DNA of 10,965 nt from Bacteroidales bacterium UBA3764. GTDB lineage: Bacteria > Bacteroidota > Bacteroidia > Bacteroidales > UBA932. The notes under the pieces are model-generated. The model was not told the DNA's origin and did no database searches. It worked only from the letters and a program-made list of their open reading frames with translations. The stretch spans positions 457 to 11,421 of the forward strand of contig DFFY01000103.1 in the NCBI GenBank assembly GCA_002371115.1. Reading direction: 5' to 3'. Positions 1-8,099 of the stretch are shown here, piece by piece. Position numbers and translations under genes: made by a program. Each line of letters starts with the position of its first letter. Positions within the stretch are counted from its first letter, which is position 1.

Positions 1-58
1 CTCTTTTTGCGCCGAGGATTTTCAGTAAAGCATTGTTAATCAATAGTTTATCGACCAG
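1..58. other. Window edge downstream of glpF; no supported gene
   Basis: This short stretch follows the glpF stop on the minus strand. No T-tailed hairpin is visible, so the glp transcript may continue past the edge. On the minus strand the frame directly after the glpF stop stays open for 19 codons to the window edge; its only plausible start is a TTG at 43-41, and the one ATG (33-31) runs into a stop after three codons. An imperfect 13-bp palindrome, ATTGTTAATCAAT, lies at 32-44. Either this is the start of a third glp-operon gene or plain intergenic DNA; the window is too short to decide. Confidence 0.3.
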
Positions 59-796
59 CTATAAAACCAGGAGGTAGAGGCCGGCGGCGAGGGCGGCACC
101 CACGAGCGGGCCACACACCGGCACCCAGCTATACCACCAGCCGCTCTCCCCTTTTCCTTCGATGGGAAGAAGGGCATGCGCCAGACGGGGCGACAGGTCA
201 CGGGCCGGATTCAGGGCATACCCGGTGGTACCGCCCAGGGACATGCCGATAGCCATAATCAGGCAAGTGACCGGCCAGGAGCCCAAAGCGCCTGTAGCGG
301 CCGATGCACCGGCTAAACGGAAGGCATTTCCGGAAGTGCCCAGTGCCAGGATGATAAACACAAGCATGCAGGTTGCCACTACCTCGCACCAGAAGTTGCG
401 GGCCAGGTTCTTGATGGCCGGCATGGTGCAGAACGTGCCCAGCATGGTGGCAGGTTCCGAAGCGGTTGCCTTGTAATGGTCTTTGTAGAAGGACCATACC
501 AGTACGGCGCCCACAAAACCGCCCAACATCTGGGCCACGATATAGCCCAAAACACTGGCCCAGGGGAAGGTTCCGGCAATAGCCAGTCCCAGCGTCACGG
601 CCGGATTGAGGTGCGCACCGGAAACCGGACCGGCCACCAGCACACCCATCATTACCGCCAGGCCCCAGCCCAACGCAATTACCACCCATCCGGCACCCTG
701 TGCCTTGGATTTGTTCAGGGAACAGGCGGCGCAAACCCCGTCGCCAAAAAGCACCAGAATAAGTGTGCCGATAAATTCAAATAAATACTGTGTCAT
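59..796 (-). CDS. glpF: Glycerol facilitator (aquaglyceroporin, MIP family)
   Basis: Inner-membrane channel for glycerol diffusion, feeding the kinase encoded just upstream. The 245-aa product has the usual MIP length and six hydrophobic spans. Both half-helix signatures are present: SGAHLNPAV with NPA at residues 64-66, and GYALNPARD with NPA at 196-198. The Asp after the second NPAR (D200) is the aquaglyceroporin mark that separates GlpF from water-only aquaporins; W44 and R199 fit the GlpF selectivity filter. I chose the ATG at 796 because it gives the typical start MTQYLFEF and lies one base after the glpK stop (798-800). The alternative at 826 would overlap glpK and add a non-homologous ten-residue tail. 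Cotranscription with glpK is near certain. Family assignment is secure; glycerol specificity follows from the motifs and the neighbour. Confidence 0.95.
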   Translation of the reverse strand: MTQYLFEFIGTLILVLFGDGVCAACSLNKSKAQGAGWVVIALGWGLAVMMGVLVAGPVSGAHLNPAVTLGLAIAGTFPWASVLGYIVAQMLGGFVGAVLVWSFYKDHYKATASEPATMLGTFCTMPAIKNLARNFWCEVVATCMLVFIILALGTSGNAFRLAGASAATGALGSWPVTCLIMAIGMSLGGTTGYALNPARDLSPRLAHALLPIEGKGESGWWYSWVPVCGPLVGAALAAGLYLLVL

Positions 797-797
797 C

Positions 798-2279
<1,482 letters not shown>

Positions 2280-2285
2280 AGGCAT

Positions 2286-2313
2286 ATAAAAGCAAGCCCC
2301 TCGGGTGAGGGGC
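2286..2313 (-). terminator. Rho-independent-like hairpin between hydrolase gene and glpK
   Basis: A perfect 7-bp stem, GCCCCTC (2296-2302) with GAGGGGC (2307-2313), encloses a 4-nt loop. On the minus strand it is followed by CTTGCTTTTAT. It lies 7 bases past the stop of the alpha/beta-hydrolase gene and should end that operon. The U-rich tail runs directly into the glpK start codons, so it could also act as a leader structure for glpK. The tail is short and interrupted, so termination may be leaky. Confidence 0.7.
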
Positions 2314-2320
2314 CTGAAAT

Positions 2321-3304
2321 TTACTTGTTGGGATACGTTCCGGCGGCAATCATGTCCTTCACGGTCTGGAGAAAGCCACTCACCCGGCGGGTGTACTCTT
2401 CCGGATACTTGGCATAGGAGTTGGCATGAACGGCACCTTCCGCGACCCAGTATTCCTTATAACCCATTTTCTTGGCGTTGTAGTTCTTCCACATGTGGTC
2501 GAACGGGACAAAGTCGTCGGTATCGCCATGGATAAAGAGCATGGGGCGCTCACACTTAGCCAGCTGATTCACGGAAGAAGCCTCCTTGAAGCCCCAGCCA
2601 TAGCGCTTGCGCGTGACGATGCTGGCGCTGTTCAGGATGGGGAACGGCGGCAGATGGAAACTCTGCTTGAGGTTGGTGGCAAACTGGTCCCAGGCCGACG
2701 TGTAGCCGCAGTCCTCCACAAAGCACTTCACATAATCCGGAAGTTGCTCGCCGCTGGTCATCATGACGGTGGCGGCGCCCATGGAAACGCCATGCAGCAC
2801 CATGAAATCGTCCTTGAACGTCTCGTGGGCAATCTCGATCCACTTCATCACGTCCAGGCGATCCTTCCAACCCATCTGTACCTCGTCGCCCTCCGAATAG
2901 CCGTGATACTGCAGGTCCGGGAACAAGACGTTGTAATTGAGTTCATCCCGGTACATGCGCACCAGATAGAGAAAAACAAAGTGGTTGTCCGTGTAGCCGT
3001 GCACCACGATGGCGGTACCCTGGGCCGATTCCGGCTTGGCGGCCGGTACATAGCAGGCATGGAGTTTATAGCCATCCTCACCGGTGGTCCAGGCATCCTT
3101 CAAAAGGCCCTGGGTCTTGAGGCTGTCGTACCAGGCGGTGGAGCCGGGCATGAGGGAGTCTGCCTTATGGCGGGTGCGCTCAATGTCATCCACGCCGTGC
3201 GGGGTGGGCTTGAGGGCATAATTGGACATGTATTTGCCGGCCAGGCAGCTGTTCAGGGAAAGGGCTATCAGCGCGATAGCCGCAACATGCAATACTTTTT
3301 TCAT
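2321..3304 (-). CDS. Alpha/beta-hydrolase lipoprotein
   Basis: Predicted secreted, lipid-anchored serine hydrolase of 327 aa; the substrate is unknown. A signal peptide ends in the lipobox LNSC, with lipidated Cys20. The fold landmarks are in order: the oxyanion-hole strand VVHGYTDN (about 100-107), the nucleophile elbow HGVSMGAA with Ser174, the acid-bearing strand FIHGDTDDFVP with Asp263 the likely acid, and His293 in EGAVHAN. This matches the broad Bacteroidales group of S9/FrsA-like alpha/beta hydrolases, which includes esterases and peptidases. The start codon is 3 bp after the stop of the barrel gene, so the two are cotranscribed and probably act together at the outer membrane. A hairpin terminator follows. 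The hydrolase call is firm; esterase versus peptidase cannot be told from sequence. Confidence 0.88.
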   Translation of the reverse strand: MKKVLHVAAIALIALSLNSCLAGKYMSNYALKPTPHGVDDIERTRHKADSLMPGSTAWYDSLKTQGLLKDAWTTGEDGYKLHACYVPAAKPESAQGTAIVVHGYTDNHFVFLYLVRMYRDELNYNVLFPDLQYHGYSEGDEVQMGWKDRLDVMKWIEIAHETFKDDFMVLHGVSMGAATVMMTSGEQLPDYVKCFVEDCGYTSAWDQFATNLKQSFHLPPFPILNSASIVTRKRYGWGFKEASSVNQLAKCERPMLFIHGDTDDFVPFDHMWKNYNAKKMGYKEYWVAEGAVHANSYAKYPEEYTRRVSGFLQTVKDMIAAGTYPNK

Positions 3305-3307
3305 GGC

Positions 3308-4765
3308 TTAGAACTGATAGTTAACACCGATACCAATCCACAAGCCGGCATCCAGACCGGGCGTGAAGCACTTGGCCAGTTCTGCAGACACGACAAAGTT
3401 CTGGTTCATGGCAATCTTGAGGCCGGCGCCTGCGCTGTAGAGGAGCTTTTTCATGTTGTTGGCATCGTAAATGGTACCCTGATAGCTGTCATTGTGAACC
3501 GCGTCAAAGGAAGCGACCTCCTTGGGTTTCTTGTCCACCAGATACTGACGATAAGCGGCATAGTCATAGGCAGTCATCAGGTTGGGATCGTTCACAATGC
3601 CGTCCATGATATTGGTACGATACCCCTTGGTGATGATACCGGCGTCGAAGAACGGGTTCAGGGCCACATAGAAGTACTGGTTGAAGAGCTTGAAGCTCAC
3701 CAGCTTGACACGGAGTTCCAGGTTGGCCCAGGCCAGGCCTTCCGCCAGCACACGGTTCTCGCGCATACCGCGGATGGTATTGGCGGAGCCGAAGCCCTCG
3801 GAAATCATGTTGCGCTGGACCAGCAGCGGCACGTTCTGAATCATGTAGAACGGCGTTTCACCGGCGATGGTCTGCTGCCAGGCCAGACGGTAAGCGAACA
3901 CCGGATTGCCGGCAGGGATGGGAATGGGGATGGACACATAGTGACGGAAATACACGCAGGCCTTCAGGTACTGGTGCTGGAGCACATTGCCGTTCAGGTA
4001 AGCCTCCGCCCAGATACCCTTGTTAGGAGCGGCCTCGATGTCACGGGTGTCGTACACCACGCCGGCATTCAGTTCCAGGGCCAGGCCACCGTTTTTCTCG
4101 GATTCCGTAATGGCACCCAAGGCAACGTATTTGTCGTAGAGGGTGGTTGCGGTGTCATAATACTTCTTTTCCTTGGTCTCCTTGTTCACGGTAACGCCGT
4201 TGTCACGCATGCTGCCGAGCTTCCAATACCAGAAGTTGATGCCGGCGGCCCAGTTCAGGTGAGGAACAATCTGACCCTGGAAGTTGGCCAGGACACGGAG
4301 CATGTCGCGGCTCATGCCATAATAGTTCACATTCTTGGTACTGCCGTCCAGAGCGGGCATGGTTACCATATCACGGTTGGACCAGAGGGCGTAATCCTGC
4401 ACGGAAGCCGGACCGTTGAAGCCCCAGAACGTGTACAGCGGGTCTCCCACATAGGTAACGGAAGCGTTCACGCGCATATTGGGAATAAGATACTTGGAGT
4501 CGTAAGCCAGGTAGAAGCGCATACGGTGGCTGTTGGTGAAATAGGAACCTTCCCAGCTAATCTTGTGGAGCGGATCCGGGTAAGTGGAGCCGTCTCCATA
4601 ATAATATACGTCACCGAAGGCGCCGGCCTGGAAGCCATTGTCCTTGGAATAAGTAGCCGTGGGCAGAACGCCAAAGCTCCAGCCCTTCTTTACTTCTTTC
4701 TCCTTCTCCTGTGCCGATGCGGCGATGCACGCAAACAACAGCACAACACTCAAAAACTTTTTCAT
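3308..4765 (-). CDS. Omp85-superfamily (BamA/TamA-type) outer-membrane barrel without POTRA domains
   Basis: Outer-membrane beta-barrel of 485 aa. The signal peptide MKKFLSVVLLFACIAASA is probably cleaved before Q19. The mature chain goes straight into alternating aromatic/polar beta strands. Omp85 landmarks are visible: VVYDTRDIEAAPNKGIWAEA (about 236-255, like the YDTRD...P.KG strand of BamA) and IRGM at 331-334 within GSANTIRGMRENR, the counterpart of the VRGF/Y loop-6 motif. The chain ends in VNYQF, a terminal aromatic typical of barrel proteins. There is no room for the POTRA repeats of BamA (about 800 aa), so this is not the essential assembly factor itself. It is first gene of an operon with the downstream hydrolase lipoprotein and has a TATCTTTG promoter box upstream. 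Function in the cell is not known to me. Confidence 0.85.
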   Translation of the reverse strand: MKKFLSVVLLFACIAASAQEKEKEVKKGWSFGVLPTATYSKDNGFQAGAFGDVYYYGDGSTYPDPLHKISWEGSYFTNSHRMRFYLAYDSKYLIPNMRVNASVTYVGDPLYTFWGFNGPASVQDYALWSNRDMVTMPALDGSTKNVNYYGMSRDMLRVLANFQGQIVPHLNWAAGINFWYWKLGSMRDNGVTVNKETKEKKYYDTATTLYDKYVALGAITESEKNGGLALELNAGVVYDTRDIEAAPNKGIWAEAYLNGNVLQHQYLKACVYFRHYVSIPIPIPAGNPVFAYRLAWQQTIAGETPFYMIQNVPLLVQRNMISEGFGSANTIRGMRENRVLAEGLAWANLELRVKLVSFKLFNQYFYVALNPFFDAGIITKGYRTNIMDGIVNDPNLMTAYDYAAYRQYLVDKKPKEVASFDAVHNDSYQGTIYDANNMKKLLYSAGAGLKIAMNQNFVVSAELAKCFTPGLDAGLWIGIGVNYQF

Positions 4766-4806
4766 TGATTATTAGGTTAAAATTGGTTTTGTTTTGTTTT
4801 AGCACG

Positions 4807-4814
4807 CAAAGATA
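4807..4814 (-). promoter_or_regulatory. Bacteroidota -7 box (TATCTTTG) for the barrel/hydrolase operon
   Basis: Read on the minus strand this is TATCTTTG, a full match to the TAnnTTTG consensus of the Bacteroidota primary sigma factor. It would start transcription about 35-40 nt before the barrel gene's ATG at 4765. No TTG is visible at the expected -33 distance. The 76-bp gap it occupies also carries the start region of the divergent TonB receptor gene. Confidence 0.65.
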
Positions 4815-4826
4815 CGGAAAAAATTG

Positions 4827-4834
4827 TATATTCG
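4827..4834 (+). promoter_or_regulatory. Weak Bacteroidota -7 box (TATATTCG) for the TonB receptor operon
   Basis: TATATTCG matches TAnnTTTG at all fixed positions but one, and its A-rich upstream context (AAAAAATTG) resembles that of the tRNA promoter at 8694-8701. There is no TTG at -33 distance. It ends only 7 nt before the receptor's ATG, so a transcript starting here would be almost leaderless. An unrecognised regulated promoter is an equally good explanation. Confidence 0.4.
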
Positions 4835-4841
4835 CCATGAA

Positions 4842-6866
4842 ATGAGAAGAAGTATACTTATGCTGGTATTGCTGTGCGCCGGTATCTGCGCCGGTGCACA
4901 GGAGCCTGATTCCACCGACGTCTTTTTCCGGCACCTGGAGCTGGGAGAAGTGGTGGTTACAGGCGTTGCGGGCGACACCCGCGTAAAAGAAATGCCCTCC
5001 CCCATCTCGGTTGTTTCCGCGACGGAATTACAAGCCCGCGCCGCCACCAATATCGTGGAGGCCATCGCACATGAACCCGGTCTGAGCGCCATCACCACGG
5101 GCGGCGGCATAGCCAAACCCGTTATCCGCGGTCTCAGTTACAATCGCGTAGTGGTGGTGTCGGACGGCATCCGCCAGGAAGGTCAGCAGTGGGGTGACGA
5201 ACACGGCCTTGAGGTCGATGGCTTCGGGGTCCACTCCGCAGAAATCCTCAAAGGTCCCGCCTCGCTCCTATGGGGCTCGGACGCCCTTGCCGGCGTAATC
5301 ATTCTTCGTCCGGAGCCGCTGCCCATGCCCGGAAGCATCCGCGGCAGCGTACAGGCGGAAGGACAGACCAACAACGGCCTCCTCGCCTACTCCCTCTCCG
5401 TAGGCGGCAACCATGGCGGCTGGATATGGAAGGCCCGCTACTCGGACCGCTATGCCCGCTCCTATTTAAATAAGGTCGATGGCCTTGTGCCCAACTCCGG
5501 CTTCCGGGAGCGTTCCGCACAAGTAACCCTGGGCAGGAACGCTTCCTGGGGATACGCCCGCATCACCGGCAGCTATTTCCACCTTACGCCCGGCATGGTG
5601 GAAGACGGAGAGCGCGAGCCGCAGAGCGGTTTTCTCAAAGGCGGCAATTACGGCTATACGCCCGCCCTCCCCTTTCAGCAGGTGCGTCACTTCAAAGTGG
5701 TAAGCGACAACACCATCAACGTAGGTCCCGGCCATATCAAAGCCATTGTGGGCTGGCAGCAAAACCGCCGGCAGGAATTTGAAGAAAGCGCCACGGAGCC
5801 CGGCCTGGACTTTCTCCTGAATACCATTAACTACGATGTCAAATACCAGCTGGAGATAGGTCAGGGCTGGAAACTGGCCGCCGGTGTGGGCGGCATGTTC
5901 CAGCAGTCCCGCAACCTGGGCGAGGAATACCTGATTCCCGCTTACAGGCTGGCCGATGCCGGCATTTATGCCACCGCTTCCAAAACGCTGGGCGAGTGGA
6001 CCCTTTCCGGCGGTGTGCGCGGAGACCTCCGCTGGCTGGCCTCCGAAGCGCTGGAGGACCGCTTCACCGCCTTCAACCGCCGGTTTGGCGGCTTCAGCGC
6101 CAGCATCGGGGCCGTGCGTCCACTGGGCAGCCACTTCACCCTCCGGCTCAACGCCGCCCGCGGCTTCCGCGCACCCAACCTGGCGGAGCTCGGGTCCAAC
6201 GGGGAACACGAAGGCACCTTCCGCTACGAGCTGGGTAATGCGGACCTGAAGCCGGAAAACAGCCTTCAGGGAGACCTGGGGCTGGATTTCACCTCCCAAT
6301 ACGTATCGTTCACATCGGCCCTGTTCGTGAGCCGGATCGGCCATTACATTTATGCGGCGCAAAATGGAGAATCTGTCGATGACCTTCCGGTGTACGCTTT
6401 CCGCAGCGGGACCGCCTGGCTCAAAGGCGGAGAACTGTCCGTGGACGTACACCCCTTTCACAGTCTCCATATCGGCAGCGCCTTTTCCTGCATCTATGCC
6501 CGGGAGGAAGGCGGCAGCGATTTGCCGCTCATTCCGGCGCCGCGCCTGTTCTCGGAAGTCAAGTACGAATTTACGCACGGCGGCAAGGTGCTCAGCAACG
6601 CCTACATCGCCCTGAACCTGGACTGGAACATGCAGCAGAACCACTTTCTCCCCGGAACGGAAACCGCCACGCCCGCCTATGCGCTCCTAGGTGCCAGCGT
6701 GGGTACGGACCTGGTAATCCGTGGCCGGAAATGGGCCACCGTCACCCTGGTGGGGACCAACCTCACAGACCGGGCCTACATTCCTCACCTGAGCCGTTTC
6801 AAACAGATTGGCATTCACCATCCCGGACGCAACATTGTGTTAAAATTAATTATCCCAATAGGATGA
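4842..6866 (+). CDS. TonB-dependent outer-membrane receptor
   Basis: Energised outer-membrane transporter of 674 aa, of the iron-siderophore/heme/metal type rather than the glycan (SusC) type: there is no N-terminal carboxypeptidase-like domain and no SusD gene beside it. Signal peptide 1-19 (cut at GA/QE); TonB-box-like LGEVVVTG about 34-41; plug domain about 50-165 with VIRGLSYNRVVVV, SDGIRQEG (106-113) and the hallmark LKGPASLLWGSDALAGVI (about 136-153); then the 22-strand barrel. The late motif GFRAPNLAEL...HEGT.RYELGN..LKPENS is typical of ligand-gated receptors. The chain ends ...LKLIIPIG, without the usual terminal Phe. The start at 4842 gives a proper signal peptide; an upstream in-frame TTG at 4824 does not. 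The gene overlaps the following hydrolase gene (ATGA). The ligand cannot be read from the sequence. Confidence 0.93.
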   Translation: MRRSILMLVLLCAGICAGAQEPDSTDVFFRHLELGEVVVTGVAGDTRVKEMPSPISVVSATELQARAATNIVEAIAHEPGLSAITTGGGIAKPVIRGLSYNRVVVVSDGIRQEGQQWGDEHGLEVDGFGVHSAEILKGPASLLWGSDALAGVIILRPEPLPMPGSIRGSVQAEGQTNNGLLAYSLSVGGNHGGWIWKARYSDRYARSYLNKVDGLVPNSGFRERSAQVTLGRNASWGYARITGSYFHLTPGMVEDGEREPQSGFLKGGNYGYTPALPFQQVRHFKVVSDNTINVGPGHIKAIVGWQQNRRQEFEESATEPGLDFLLNTINYDVKYQLEIGQGWKLAAGVGGMFQQSRNLGEEYLIPAYRLADAGIYATASKTLGEWTLSGGVRGDLRWLASEALEDRFTAFNRRFGGFSASIGAVRPLGSHFTLRLNAARGFRAPNLAELGSNGEHEGTFRYELGNADLKPENSLQGDLGLDFTSQYVSFTSALFVSRIGHYIYAAQNGESVDDLPVYAFRSGTAWLKGGELSVDVHPFHSLHIGSAFSCIYAREEGGSDLPLIPAPRLFSEVKYEFTHGGKVLSNAYIALNLDWNMQQNHFLPGTETATPAYALLGASVGTDLVIRGRKWATVTLVGTNLTDRAYIPHLSRFKQIGIHHPGRNIVLKLIIPIG

Positions 6867-7798
6867 AAAACAATTATTTAAGCCTGTTAATTGCAGCATT
6901 GATACTGGTATCTTCCTGCGCAGGAAACAAACAGGACTACCTTCCCCAAGCGCCGGATTACGCAGCGGCGGAAAACTGGTACAATGTCTTTCGCGGCGGA
7001 AAAGCCGACCTCTTTTATATCTGTTCCACGGAGGTGTTCGACCAAACCACGGAAGAGGGCCAGGAAAAACACTTCGCCTCCGTCCACAGCGAAGCGGACC
7101 GCGAGGCCATGCTGGCGGAACTCAATGGGGTGGACCGACGGCTCAGCGGCAACAGCCTAAACTATTTCGCCCCGTATTATCGGCAGATGAGCATGGAATC
7201 TTTCACCGAGCAAAAGACAATTGACGCGCGTGTGGACATTCCGGCAAGTGACATCCACGCCGCCTTCGACTATTATTGGAAACACTACAACGAAGGCCGT
7301 CCGTTTGTGCTGGCAGGCTTCAGCCAGGGCGCCCTGCTGGCCGTGGATTTGCTCAGGCACATGCCGGACAGCATTTACTCGCACCTTGCAGCGGCCTACG
7401 TACTGGGCTGGCACCTCACGGAAGAAGACCTGGCCTTCCCTGCCATCGTCCCGGCAAGCGGCGCCACGGATACGGGCGTCACCATTTGCTACAACTCCGT
7501 TAAAACGCCGGAGGATGCAAATTCCATCGTCAGTGCGGGCAACTGCGCCGCCATCAATCCGGTGAACTGGTGCACGGATGCCACACCGGCAGCATTCGGC
7601 GACTCGCTCACCGTGCACCTGGACCCTGCCACCAAACTGCTTCTGGTCGATGGCTACACGCGCACGGACCACGCCGCCCTGCCCTGGTTTGACGGCGGAA
7701 ACTACCACACCTTCGAAATCCGCTGGTACACACCTTATCTGCGAGAGAACATTCAGGAAAGGGTTCAGGCAAAATTAGCGGAAAACAACGCGCTATAA
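6863..7798 (+). CDS. DUF3089-family alpha/beta-hydrolase lipoprotein
   Basis: Predicted lipid-anchored serine hydrolase of 311 aa. The signal peptide ends in lipobox VSSC (Cys19). The body matches the DUF3089 pattern as I know it: ADLFYICSTEVF (about 48-59), YFAPYYRQM (101-109), then AFDYYWKHYNEGRPFVLAGFSQGALL (134-159) with nucleophile Ser154 in GFSQG. Near the C-terminus, DGGNYHTFEIRWY (277-289) supplies the likely catalytic His282. Its ATG overlaps the TonB receptor stop (ATGA, 6863-6866), so translation is coupled, implying a joint role, for example hydrolysing an imported or surface-bound ester. I started at 6863, since that ATG opens the signal peptide; the frame is open farther upstream, inside the receptor gene. 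Biochemical activity of DUF3089 proteins is poorly known, so the substrate is open. Confidence 0.88.
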   Translation: MKNNYLSLLIAALILVSSCAGNKQDYLPQAPDYAAAENWYNVFRGGKADLFYICSTEVFDQTTEEGQEKHFASVHSEADREAMLAELNGVDRRLSGNSLNYFAPYYRQMSMESFTEQKTIDARVDIPASDIHAAFDYYWKHYNEGRPFVLAGFSQGALLAVDLLRHMPDSIYSHLAAAYVLGWHLTEEDLAFPAIVPASGATDTGVTICYNSVKTPEDANSIVSAGNCAAINPVNWCTDATPAAFGDSLTVHLDPATKLLLVDGYTRTDHAALPWFDGGNYHTFEIRWYTPYLRENIQERVQAKLAENNAL

Positions 7799-7811
7799 CA
7801 AGTATTTTTCT

Positions 7812-7819
7812 TATATTTG
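7812..7819 (+). promoter_or_regulatory. Bacteroidota -7 box (TATATTTG) for the small protein/FNT operon
   Basis: Perfect TAnnTTTG match, 28 nt before the ATG at 7848 and 13 nt after the DUF3089 gene stop. No TTG is evident at the -33 position, which falls in the end of the previous gene. An AAAAAGGATC stretch before the ATG could act as a ribosome binding site. This separates the pair at 7848-8664 from the receptor operon, although no terminator is visible in between. Confidence 0.7.
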
Positions 7820-7847
7820 TATCCCAACACAACAAAAAGGATCAGTA

Positions 7848-8099
7848 ATGGAACAAAGAGAACTTGAAATTTGGTGGTCTTCGCTCCCCATCAGCGAAAA
7901 AGAACGCATTGCCCGCAAGGGCCTCATGAAAGCGGCCAAAGACGGCGCCATTGATGAATCCCTGGCCTTCTACCCGGGTTGCACCGTCTGGTGGAACAAG
8001 CTGGAGCATGACCGCCAGGTAAAGATATACAAGCACTGCGTTGCCACGCACGGGGACGAGCTCAAAGAGTGGAACGAAGGCAATCCGTATGGAGATTAA
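7848..8099 (+). CDS. Small protein with duplicated WWxxL-x7-I motif, function unknown
   Basis: 83-aa soluble protein with no signal peptide or membrane span, so presumably cytoplasmic. I do not recognise a named family, though it has the look of a conserved Bacteroidales hypothetical protein. Two segments align: WWSSLPISEKERI (9-21) and WWNKLEHDRQVKI (48-60), each with WW, Leu four residues after the first Trp and Ile twelve after it. This suggests a duplicated short helical unit. Cys45, Cys64 and His68 are present but do not form a clear metal site. The coding signal is good: it has its own TATATTTG promoter box, an AAAAAGG before the ATG, and an 11-nt overlap with the next gene. That overlap implies cotranslation with the FNT-type channel, so a regulatory or accessory role for the channel is possible but unproven. 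Confidence 0.75.
   Translation: MEQRELEIWWSSLPISEKERIARKGLMKAAKDGAIDESLAFYPGCTVWWNKLEHDRQVKIYKHCVATHGDELKEWNEGNPYGD

Noticed and set aside
2426..4768. 780-codon open frame on the plus strand opposite the barrel and hydrolase genes
   Set aside because: It is antisense to two clearly recognised genes with signal peptides and motifs; its product has no domain I can recognise and is rich in His/Gly/Val as expected from a shadow frame in GC-rich coding DNA.
4784..4800. GGTTTTGTTTTGTTTT repeat in the divergent promoter region
   Set aside because: A short low-complexity run; it is too far from the candidate -7 boxes to act as a -33 element for the receptor gene and shows no larger repeat structure.
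4824..4841. Upstream TTG start extending the TonB receptor by six residues
   Set aside because: It overlaps the candidate -7 box and would place charged residues before a signal peptide that starts naturally at the ATG at 4842.
5466..6644. 392-codon open frame on the minus strand inside the TonB receptor gene
   Set aside because: Shadow of the receptor coding sequence, with no promoter, ribosome site or recognisable domain.
6731..6862. Upstream in-frame ATG for the DUF3089 gene inside the TonB receptor gene
   Set aside because: The ATGA overlap at 6863 begins directly with a lipoprotein signal peptide; an extension would bury it.
4842..7798. Polysaccharide utilisation locus (SusC/SusD type)
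   Set aside because: The receptor lacks the SusC N-terminal domain, and no SusD, glycoside hydrolase or two-component regulator is nearby.
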